Shown here piece by piece: positions 1 to 5,987 of a stretch of 21,863 bases of DNA (its first letter is position 1; every line of letters begins with the position of its first letter). The position numbers were made by a program, and so were the translations under genes. This DNA comes from Anaerolineaceae bacterium UBA6107. GTDB lineage: Bacteria > Chloroflexota > Anaerolineae > Anaerolineales > Anaerolineaceae. The stretch lies in the NCBI GenBank assembly GCA_002428455.1, contig DIWL01000044.1, positions 1 through 21,863 of the forward strand. Direction: 5' to 3'. The notes below the pieces were generated by a model that saw only the letters and a list, made by a program, of their open reading frames with translations, had not been told where the DNA came from and ran no database searches.

Positions 1-199
1 GGTCTTCCCAGGCAACGCTGACCTCATACGTCACCCCGTCTTCCGCCATGGAGATCACTTTCAGCCCTGGACCGACCTCCCCGGCTTGAATATTCGATAG
101 GCCAAAAGCAGATGCATAGAAACCGGTTCCCAGAACCAGGGTAAGCGACAAAATCAATGGGAGCAATATTGAGGTAAGGAATTGTTTCAGGTTTTTCAT
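1..199 (-). CDS. Secreted protein of unknown function, 3' end cut by window
   Basis: Not recognised as a family. Reading from ATG at 199 gives about 66 codons open to the left edge, so the C-terminal part is missing. The N-terminus (MKNLKQFLTSILLPLILSLT) has two Lys followed by a long hydrophobic stretch ending in small residues (YASA), a typical Sec signal peptide with likely cleavage near residue 32. The following residues are mildly acidic and beta-prone (VGPGLKVISMAEDGVTYEVS), as in a surface or extracellular domain. The start is decided by a GGAGGG at 215-210, 10 nt upstream. A different frame over the same bases also stays open but lacks such a site and codes an implausible Arg/Gly-rich peptide. 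A 227-nt AT-rich gap separates it from the kinase gene upstream, so it may have its own promoter. Confidence 0.7.
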   Translation of the reverse strand, partial: MKNLKQFLTSILLPLILSLTLVLGTGFYASAFGLSNIQAGEVGPGLKVISMAEDGVTYEVSVAWED

Positions 200-426
200 A
201 GTGTAGAATCCCTCCAACAATCAAGAATATTATTAATAGTTATTAGTTTTGTTTAAGTAATATATCACGTATAAAAATGTAACCACCTTTTCAATGTCTT
301 AACAGATCCCCCCGGACTATTCAAGACATAAAGGGGTTAACAGCTACTAAACTTGATTATTGGGAAAGTAGTATTCGCAGTCTTTTAATGAAGAAAGGGT
401 TATCCCAGTGAGAGTTACCGTATTCT
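200..426. other. AT-rich intergenic region upstream of the secreted protein
   Basis: No coding signal is seen in 227 bases. It must hold the promoter of the gene starting at 199 unless that gene is read through from the operon above. On the minus strand a TTGAAA followed 15 nt later by TATACG (about 292 to 266) is a possible but poor promoter. I see no convincing terminator after the kinase stop codon at 427. Confidence 0.4.
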
Positions 427-1332
427 TCAGGCTTTGAGGATAAGAGACCAGGGATCGCTCCCTAATTGGTAGCTGAGCGAGTAGAATGAAACAGTCTCCG
501 CCAGCAGTGCAAGGCGGTCAAGGATGGCAGGCAGCGCTTCCTGAAGGTAATACGGGATAAAGGCAGTCTGGAGCAGGCGGGCTACCCCATCCATGGATGT
601 GACCCATTCCACACCCGGCTTTGCGTTTCTATCCAGGAAGAAAAGTTTTTCCAGTGGAACCCCATCAGGTGAACACCTGTTCGGGTCGATATGCCAGGGC
701 GTGCCAAAGATCCAGAAGCGGCCCTCCAGGTAACGCAGGATGACCTGGTCTTCACCGAGCACAGTGACCGCAGGATCGGCAGCCAGTGTAGTCACAAGGG
801 TGGATTTACCGGCCCCCGAAGAGCCGACAAAGCAGTACCCTCTTCCGTCCACCATTACCCCTGAAGCATGAAGAATCATATCACCGCGGGTAGCAAGCCA
901 GGCGGCAAAAAGCCGGATCTCCAGGTTCTCCAACGGGTAAATGGTCTTGACAGCCACCTGGGAAAAATCGCCAGCCACCTCTCCATATTTAAAATCAGGG
1001 GAAACGGTTAATTTACAGGGTGGAACCTGTTCGAGCGCTAAAAAATTCAAGCGCCCCGCCGTGTCTCTCCAAAACTCCCAGGATTCAGAGCGATACAGTA
1101 ATGTTTCTGACAGCGAGGAATTGGGTAGCGGCGCATTCCGTAAATGAAGGATGAGCGCATCCCCTGTTCCAGGTAAATACGAACCAGCCTGTGGTTGAGC
1201 CACAGGCTGGAGAAATTTTATACGGCTTAGGTTTGGAGAAATGATCAGGTCAGTATCGGTCGCATCAAGCCACATCTCCAATCCGGCTACACGCAAGCCA
1301 ATCCATCGCGGATTTTTACCCTCATTAACCAA
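427..1332 (-). CDS. HprK-related serine kinase of a RiPP-type cluster
   Basis: A 301-residue protein with a Walker A loop GSSGAGKST at residues 170-178, preceded by ILHASGVMVDGRGYCFV and followed by a GEDQ acidic motif (residues 193-196). This is the arrangement of the HPr kinase/PEPCK-fold C-terminal domain. The N-terminal 140 residues are not a recognisable HPr kinase N-domain. Relatives in some lasso peptide clusters phosphorylate the C-terminal Ser of the precursor. HprK-related proteins also recur next to PqqD-like and DxD nucleotidyltransferase genes. Here it is the last gene of the operon, 114 nt after the small peptide gene, whose product ends in Ser. The only start near the 5' end is TTG at 1332, after an in-frame stop and an AGAGTGG; an internal start is possible. 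The peptide substrate is inference; the kinase fold call is firm. Confidence 0.8.
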   Translation of the reverse strand: MVNEGKNPRWIGLRVAGLEMWLDATDTDLIISPNLSRIKFLQPVAQPQAGSYLPGTGDALILHLRNAPLPNSSLSETLLYRSESWEFWRDTAGRLNFLALEQVPPCKLTVSPDFKYGEVAGDFSQVAVKTIYPLENLEIRLFAAWLATRGDMILHASGVMVDGRGYCFVGSSGAGKSTLVTTLAADPAVTVLGEDQVILRYLEGRFWIFGTPWHIDPNRCSPDGVPLEKLFFLDRNAKPGVEWVTSMDGVARLLQTAFIPYYLQEALPAILDRLALLAETVSFYSLSYQLGSDPWSLILKA

Positions 1333-1446
1333 TGAACAACCACTCTTTTATCACTAATCTCTCTCGTTCCAACATGCATACAAATTAGGGCAAGTTTACC
1401 CCGCGGTACAGTAAATCTGTTCGAAGTCTTGATTATCTTTCAAAGA

Positions 1447-1587
1447 TTAAGACAAGGCACATTGAGATATGTGACATGTATCCAATGGATCTGCAACCGT
1501 ACTGGAGTAGCAAACCGCCAGAACAGCGTTCTTAATCTCCAGACTAACCTTCTTCACCACCGGCGCTTCATAAAGTTTCTTTTCCAT
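1447..1587 (-). CDS. Putative RiPP precursor peptide, 46 aa, YxxP leader, three Cys
   Basis: A small gene between the radical SAM and kinase genes. It starts 19 nt after the radical SAM stop, with GGAGG 4 nt before ATG. The peptide begins MEKKLYEAPVVKKVSLE. The Y6xxP9 pattern with alternating hydrophobic residues resembles the leader motif bound by PqqD-like RiPP recognition domains. The C-terminal half (from about A21) has Cys at 26, 38 and 43, a Ser/Thr patch at 28-30, DPLD at 33-36 and a C-terminal CALS. This composition fits a core modified by a radical SAM/SPASM enzyme, for example by thioether or C-C links to Cys or other residues. The terminal Ser46 fits a substrate of the HprK-related kinase encoded next. 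I see no double-Gly or other obvious cleavage motif. No known family is recognised; the precursor role rests on size, ribosome site, position and motif. Confidence 0.8.
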   Translation of the reverse strand: MEKKLYEAPVVKKVSLEIKNAVLAVCYSSTVADPLDTCHISQCALS

Positions 1588-1606
1588 AATTCCTCCAAAA
1601 GAATAT

Positions 1607-2692
1607 TTACATTATACACTCTTTTACCCGTGCTGCACGAAAATGTGCCAATTCACACAGAAATTCCACTGGGGTCTCATTATCGCCATGAACGGATTGA
1701 GACCAACCCGGACACTGCGAACACAATCCACCCAGCGTACAGGTTTGGCAAATGGTAGTTTTTTCGCGTTTAAGTTTGCGTAAATCCCCCAATCGCTCCC
1801 AGGCTTCGTTGAAAGTTGTTCGATTCAAGTCGTAAGCAGGGTGACGAGCCATGGTACAGATGCTCAACTTACCGGTGCTGTCGATGTGAAATGACTGCAA
1901 CCCAGCCCCACAACTGAACACGTACTCTGCACGTAAGGCCTGCCCGCTATAGGATGCGGCAATCCTTTCCCATTCCGCCTGCCGTTCAGGGTTCCCGTCA
2001 TCGAGAGCAAGCAACTCCTGAAGAGACAGCCTGTAATCAAAAGGTTTGGCACATCCATCCAACCTGGGCCAAAGCAGCCCATCATAACGGAAGTCCAGAC
2101 CACGCTGCTCAGCGAAGGCGCGCATGGCGGGAAGTTCGTGAAGGTTGATGCTCAACAGGATGGACTTCAGGTTGAGGGAAAGATTGCGTTCCACCAGCAG
2201 GTCGATGCCCCGCATGCAACGATCATAGGATCCCGCTACACCGGTCACCTTTTCGTAGGTCTCACGGGTGGCACCGTACAGGGTGACCTCGACCAACCTG
2301 GGGCGTGATTCTGCCAGCAGGTCGGCGATACGCGGGGTTAATAGGGTAGCATTGGTAAAGATTGTAACCAGTATCCCCAACTGCCTGGCGTATTGGTAGA
2401 TTTCGGTGAAGTCGGAGCGCAACAGGACCTCACCGCCGGTGAATGTCAAAAACAGGCAGCCAGCCTCAACAAGCTGGTCCAGTATCTTCTTTACCTGGCT
2501 GGTGGTTAATTCCGAATCGCGGGCTGCCTGGTTAGTAGCGGGTTGGTTTATGTAGCAATGCACACATCCCAAATTACAGCGATCGGTAAGTTCGAACATA
2601 CCACTAAGTGGATAGCGTCGTCCCCGCAATTTCGCCAACAATCCAGTGCTCCACTCGTCAAGATAGAGTTCGTCCAAGGTGGGACAATCCAT
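1607..2692 (-). CDS. Radical SAM/SPASM peptide maturase
   Basis: A 361-residue enzyme. The radical SAM domain has the [4Fe-4S] motif CNLGCVHC (C39, C43, C46), then TGGE at 85-88 for SAM binding, and it runs to about residue 210. A C-terminal SPASM domain is visible from the cysteines C261, C279 (with Gly 5 residues before, GKLSIC), C315, C318, C324, C327 and C346. This is close to the canonical seven-Cys pattern that holds two auxiliary Fe-S clusters, with CX2C rather than CX3C in the last pair. SPASM enzymes of this size modify ribosomal peptides (AlbA, PqqE, anSME and similar). Its start is 3 nt after the PqqD-like stop, and its stop is 19 nt before the small peptide start, so maturase, binding protein and substrate are encoded together. 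The exact bond formed cannot be read from sequence. Confidence 0.92.
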   Translation of the reverse strand: MDCPTLDELYLDEWSTGLLAKLRGRRYPLSGMFELTDRCNLGCVHCYINQPATNQAARDSELTTSQVKKILDQLVEAGCLFLTFTGGEVLLRSDFTEIYQYARQLGILVTIFTNATLLTPRIADLLAESRPRLVEVTLYGATRETYEKVTGVAGSYDRCMRGIDLLVERNLSLNLKSILLSINLHELPAMRAFAEQRGLDFRYDGLLWPRLDGCAKPFDYRLSLQELLALDDGNPERQAEWERIAASYSGQALRAEYVFSCGAGLQSFHIDSTGKLSICTMARHPAYDLNRTTFNEAWERLGDLRKLKREKTTICQTCTLGGLCSQCPGWSQSVHGDNETPVEFLCELAHFRAARVKECIM

Positions 2693-2695
2693 TCT

Positions 2696-2983
2696 TTAAC
2701 CCTTTCGCAAAGCGCCGATGGTTGTCATTTCAACCAGGAATTTCTCCAGGTCAGTCACAAGCACCTCGAGATCAGCGTCGTACTCAACCAATACTGCGGC
2801 TTCCAATTCAGCCTGGGTGGCAGGTTGTGCGAGACGCTCCCAGAGAAAAGCTCCCATCCCATTAAGGGTGTAGATGCAGTCCATGTCAGCCACATCATGA
2901 TGGATGGGGACCAGCACAGATTCATCCACTATCTTGCGGTAGATAAAATCCGGGTTCCTTTCATAACGTGTTTCGCTAAGCAT
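2696..2983 (-). CDS. PqqD-like RiPP recognition protein
   Basis: A 95-residue protein with the PqqD family layout: an N-terminal beta portion (YERNPDFIYRKIVDESVLV), the signature YTLNGMGAFLWERL and a C-terminal helical part ending in a short KG tail. PqqD-like (RRE) domains bind the leader of a precursor peptide and present it to the radical SAM enzyme. Here the gene lies directly before the radical SAM gene with a 3-nt gap, as expected of a working pair. The ATG at 2983 is preferred because GGGAG lies 7 nt upstream. A TTG one codon earlier is possible but sits too close to that site. The S24/S26 peptidase stop is 11 nt upstream, so translation is probably coupled. Confidence 0.88.
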   Translation of the reverse strand: MLSETRYERNPDFIYRKIVDESVLVPIHHDVADMDCIYTLNGMGAFLWERLAQPATQAELEAAVLVEYDADLEVLVTDLEKFLVEMTTIGALRKG

Positions 2984-2994
2984 CAACCAACTCC

Positions 2995-3510
2995 CTAGTT
3001 GAGATATTTAGAAAATACAGGTAAGCGCTTGATCCATCCACCGGCAATACGGGTAAACCAACCCCGACCGGTAGGCCTGCGTGAACTCAATACGGCAAAC
3101 AAAGCTATACCTCTCGCCGCCGGACTGTGCATGTCCAAATGCAATTCTCCCCGCTCAACCTCCGCTACCCGACCGAGGACTTGCGATTGTTGAATCCAAC
3201 CATCCGGCTGCGCCGCCCGATCACCCTGGACCATAAAATAAAAACCATGCAAATCAGAGCGCCGGCGAATCACGCGGTGTACCACCACCCGGTCTGGCTG
3301 TATGCTGCACAAAATTATATCACCTATCCGAATGAGGGATGTTCTCACTGGCTGCACCAGCAGTACATCCATGTCGCGCACTAATGGAGTCATGCTGTAC
3401 CCCCGCGCCCGAAAGCGCACCTGTTTACCCATCTTCAGCAGGTCAGCACTCAGATCGCCAAACTCAGCAGCCGTGCAGGGTAAGTTGGTAAGGTTCGATT
3501 CTTGCATCAT
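2995..3510 (-). CDS. S24/S26-type serine peptidase, soluble, first gene of RiPP operon
   Basis: A 171-residue protein with the LexA/signal peptidase fold. RFRARGYSMTPLVRDMDVLLV (residues 32-52) contains the presumed nucleophile Ser39 in the G-Y-S-M box. VVVHRVI has His78 where SipW-like S26B enzymes carry His in place of the general-base Lys. VQGDRAAQPDG (residues 94-104) matches the box with conserved Gly-Asp. There is no signal peptide or clear membrane segment, unlike true signal peptidases. In this operon it may remove the leader of the modified peptide, but it could also be a regulator-like S24 protein; no DNA-binding domain is visible. Two adjacent ATG codons (3510, 3507) can start it, and the ribosome site is weak (CTTTCGATT). 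It heads the operon about 110 nt downstream of the promoter at 3627-3654. Confidence 0.8.
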   Translation of the reverse strand: MMQESNLTNLPCTAAEFGDLSADLLKMGKQVRFRARGYSMTPLVRDMDVLLVQPVRTSLIRIGDIILCSIQPDRVVVHRVIRRRSDLHGFYFMVQGDRAAQPDGWIQQSQVLGRVAEVERGELHLDMHSPAARGIALFAVLSSRRPTGRGWFTRIAGGWIKRLPVFSKYLN

Positions 3511-3543
3511 AATCGAAAGGCAATCAGTCTTTAATTGTGGGAT

Positions 3544-3562
3544 TGGACAGTTACGCTGTCCA
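3544..3562 (-). promoter_or_regulatory. Hairpin in 5' leader of the RiPP operon
   Basis: A perfect 7-bp inverted repeat (TGGACAG at 3544-3550, CTGTCCA at 3556-3562) encloses a 5-nt loop about 34 nt before the peptidase start. It lies inside the expected transcript leader, so it may affect mRNA stability or translation or may be a protein binding site. It has no T-tract and so is not a terminator. Confidence 0.45.
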
Positions 3563-3626
3563 TGAACAACCGAATTAAATATAAACCCTTGCGTAAAAAG
3601 CCAATAATTGCCTTCGCCTAGTACTA

Positions 3627-3654
3627 ATCATAGCAAATACAGCATATTTGTCAA
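3627..3654 (-). promoter_or_regulatory. Sigma-70-type promoter of the RiPP operon
   Basis: On the minus strand TTGACA (3654-3649) and TATGAT (3632-3627) are separated by exactly 16 nt, a near-consensus vegetative promoter. It lies about 115 nt before the first gene of the operon, and no other gene intervenes. Confidence 0.75.
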
Positions 3655-3689
3655 GACAATAATTCAAGACAATAATTCAAGTCAATGTT
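3651..3689 (-). repeat. Tandem 13-bp repeats upstream of the RiPP operon promoter
   Basis: The unit TCAAGACAATAAT occurs perfectly at 3651-3663 and 3664-3676, with a third degenerate copy at 3677-3689 (TCAAGTCAATGTT). The first copy overlaps the -35 box, so the array covers the region where an activator or repressor would bind. The 13-bp period does not match a helical turn exactly. Recent slippage is an alternative explanation. Confidence 0.65.
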
Positions 3690-3753
3690 GTGATTTCAGG
3701 TATCGTAAAAATTGGTGTGCTTTTATTGTAATAGTAATATTTAATGAAGAAAA

Positions 3754-3781
3754 CTCCCCGGAGGACTAGTCATCCGGGGAG
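3754..3781 (-). terminator. Rho-independent terminator of the DUF11 gene
   Basis: A perfect 9-bp GC-rich stem (CTCCCCGGA at 3754-3762 paired with TCCGGGGAG at 3773-3781) is followed on the minus strand by TTTTCTTC. It begins 22 nt after the DUF11 stop codon and separates that gene from the RiPP promoter downstream. Confidence 0.82.
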
Positions 3782-3802
3782 CTATGGTTGAAGCGTCTGG
3801 AA

Positions 3803-5740
3803 TTAGGGATTTTTGCGTTTGGCTTTAACGTAGATCGGACCGTGCAGGGTGGTGTTACCGTAAACGTCCACATCTTCCAGCCAGAAGTAATAGTACTTAC
3901 CGGCTTTCAATCCCTCCACCCTGAATGTGTAAGTTGACCCTTCCACCAGACCCACTGATTCAGCTTGTACAAGCAACTGATTGATCGGGCGCATCGTCCC
4001 ATCCAGCACGCTGCGGCGGTAGAGATTGAAGCCGATCGTTTCCAATTCACTGGCTGTCGCCCAATTCAGGATGACCGAATTCTTGGCGCCGGTGCCTTCG
4101 AAGTATAGCAGGCTTACTGCTGTAGGAACTCCGACGTCCTTGGGCTCATATGCAATGTTATTCGAAGGGTTGATGTCGTTGCTATCCGTGTACACATTCA
4201 CAGTATTACATACATCAGCAACTTTTCCCTCCGCCGAACATGAAGTGCCAATTTCTAAGGTTCCGGCTGTAGAAACACCCAATTCGATCTTGACCCAGAA
4301 CTTGATCTCTTTGGAGGTACCAGAAGCCATGGTTCCGAGGTTGCAGGTAACAGTGCCTGAAACGGGCGAGCACACCGATGCATCTACCGGGATTCCATCC
4401 ACTGTGATGTCATGGCCAGTGTCGAAGGAGGTGTAGTAATCCAGGGTATCGACCATGCGCACGTTTTGGGCAGCATCAATTCCAGCGTTTGCTACCGTGA
4501 CCGTGTATTCAAAATACGGGTTCTGAGTACTGGGGTATGGCGATAGTGTGTAATCACCGTCCGCTTTATCCACACTAACATCCACTAAAGAAGAACAATT
4601 GGCGGTGGCGGTGTTATTGCCCGGGTTCGGGTCAGTGCTCGTCGTGGTGAGAGTAACAGAATTTGTCCATTCCGTCCCGGTCGCATAATCCACATAGATC
4701 TTCACTTCCCATTTGGCAGAGGGGTCCTTGGTTGGATCAGGGAGTGATGCATTAAGGTTGCATGTGATCGTGTCAGAAACATTCGTGCATGTACCCTGAG
4801 AGGAGCTCACGCCGTCCACCGTGCGAGTCGAGGTATAACTAACAAAATCTACTCCACTCGGCAGTGTATCAACGATCTTCGCGCCTAAAGCGGTACCCGG
4901 ACCAGCATTGGTGACCGTGATAGTGTAATACGGGTCAGCCATGCCAAAATTCGTGCAGGACTTGGACACAGAGGCATCCGCATTAGGGCGATCGATCTCA
5001 GCCCAGAGACAGGCCACGTTATTTGTGCTTTCTTCGGTGATGAACTCATTCGTGGTGACTCCAGAGTAGGTTTGATCACAACCAGTCCCCTGGGTAAACC
5101 CGAGGATGTTGACCGTGTAATCCTCGCCTGGCGAGCAGGAAAAGGTCTGCGTGCTGGGCTGGGTAACGGTAACCTTGTCAGGACAGACGCTTGTTCCGGG
5201 ATAGACACAGGTACCCGCTGTATTACTTGTCTCATCCAGAGTAAAGGTCGAAGTGAATGTAAAATTCTTGACCGTGTTATCTTCGCAGGTGATCGGTACA
5301 GTGACGGTTAGGGGAACTGATCCAAAACTGTTATTCGAGGAGATTGGGTTATTATAATGGGTGAAAATACCAAGGAAGAAACGGTCGTTCTCATCAAGTG
5401 CTGCTGTATTAACCCCATCAAAGCCAAAACCACTTTGCCGCAGAAAACCTGTCCTATCTGTAGGACAATCGTTGTAATAGGGTCCCGGTCGGCCATAACG
5501 CACCTGGTTTTCATCGGTCAGGTATCCCCCACTGCTTTGTATTGAGGGGGTAGTTTGGCTCCATGGGAAACTAGTTCCTGTCATACTTGCCCAGTTATCA
5601 CAACTCGCACCGTCTGAGTCGATTGTACCCCACACCCCATCGACGTTGCCGACACCGAAAGCCCAAACATCGGCAATGACCAACAACGATAAAACAATAA
5701 CTGAACCAAAAATCGTAAAAATGCGTTTTGTGCTTTTCAT
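3803..5740 (-). CDS. Secreted DUF11-repeat surface protein
   Basis: A 645-residue extracellular protein. Residues 1-28 form a Sec signal peptide (MKSTKRIFTIFGSVIVLSLL, then VIADVWA). Residues about 30-250 are a Cys-bearing, Asn/Thr-rich beta domain with features of choice-of-anchor ectodomains. Two DUF11 repeats follow (about 255-380 and 388-530), recognised by ASVSKSC, YYTITVTNAGPGTA, VDTLPSGVDFVSY and the second set VDVSVDKADGDYTL, YTVTVANAGIDAA. The C-terminal domain has the fibronectin-III-like pattern VILNWATASELETIGFNLYR. No LPXTG or PEP-CTERM anchor is present; it ends in KAKRKNP. Such proteins are cell-surface or matrix adhesins or stalks; no enzymatic role is visible. The ATG at 5740 has GGAGGG 7 nt upstream. 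The gene has its own promoter and terminator and so forms a single-gene unit. Confidence 0.85.
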   Translation of the reverse strand: MKSTKRIFTIFGSVIVLSLLVIADVWAFGVGNVDGVWGTIDSDGASCDNWASMTGTSFPWSQTTPSIQSSGGYLTDENQVRYGRPGPYYNDCPTDRTGFLRQSGFGFDGVNTAALDENDRFFLGIFTHYNNPISSNNSFGSVPLTVTVPITCEDNTVKNFTFTSTFTLDETSNTAGTCVYPGTSVCPDKVTVTQPSTQTFSCSPGEDYTVNILGFTQGTGCDQTYSGVTTNEFITEESTNNVACLWAEIDRPNADASVSKSCTNFGMADPYYTITVTNAGPGTALGAKIVDTLPSGVDFVSYTSTRTVDGVSSSQGTCTNVSDTITCNLNASLPDPTKDPSAKWEVKIYVDYATGTEWTNSVTLTTTSTDPNPGNNTATANCSSLVDVSVDKADGDYTLSPYPSTQNPYFEYTVTVANAGIDAAQNVRMVDTLDYYTSFDTGHDITVDGIPVDASVCSPVSGTVTCNLGTMASGTSKEIKFWVKIELGVSTAGTLEIGTSCSAEGKVADVCNTVNVYTDSNDINPSNNIAYEPKDVGVPTAVSLLYFEGTGAKNSVILNWATASELETIGFNLYRRSVLDGTMRPINQLLVQAESVGLVEGSTYTFRVEGLKAGKYYYFWLEDVDVYGNTTLHGPIYVKAKRKNP

Positions 5741-5838
5741 GCAACTACCCTCCTAATAAGATGAAAAAATGACTTTTTGCCAAAGCCCGATCCCCTGGAT
5801 GTGATTCACATAACATAATGAATGAAAACCTTTCTAAT

Positions 5839-5866
5839 ATTTTAGCAGACCTTACAATTTTGTCAA
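5839..5866 (-). promoter_or_regulatory. Promoter of the DUF11 surface protein gene
   Basis: TTGACA (5866-5861) and TAAAAT (5844-5839) on the minus strand are 16 nt apart, giving a leader of roughly 90 nt before the ATG at 5740. The boxes are near consensus and match the spacing of the RiPP operon promoter at 3627-3654. Confidence 0.72.
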
Positions 5867-5888
5867 GTCTAAATGGTAATTTGTAAGG
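5850..5888 (-). promoter_or_regulatory. Inverted repeat flanking the -35 box, candidate operator
   Basis: CCTTACAA (5850-5857) and TTGTAAGG (5881-5888) are perfect 8-bp arms. They lie on each side of the TTGACA at 5861-5866, and one arm lies inside the promoter spacer. This position suits a repressor or looping regulator. No nearby gene is an obvious partner. Confidence 0.45.
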
Positions 5889-5987
5889 TGCAAACCGGAA
5901 TCAACTTAATTAGTCATACCAATTTCAGGAAACTTGTCATTACCCTTGGTGGGAGACTTAACAATTATGCAAACTAGCCCGGCAGGT

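Noticed and set aside
24..224. A 66-codon minus frame at the left edge
   Set aside because: It overlaps the better frame starting at 199, which has a GGAGGG site and a clear signal peptide; this one has a Ser/Arg/Gly-rich tail without family features.
1333..1446. A second precursor-like gene between the peptide and kinase genes
   Set aside because: An ATG near 1379 opens a frame that runs into the kinase gene out of phase, without a ribosome site or Cys-rich core.
1429..1758. A 109-codon plus-strand frame opposite the precursor and maturase end
   Set aside because: It is antisense to the small peptide gene and radical SAM C-terminus and has no ribosome site or recognisable motif.
427..3510. 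Lasso peptide cluster
   Set aside because: The YxxP leader and kinase are reminiscent, but no asparagine-synthetase-like cyclase or transglutaminase-like peptidase is encoded, and the core has no suitable macrolactam acceptor spacing that I can defend.
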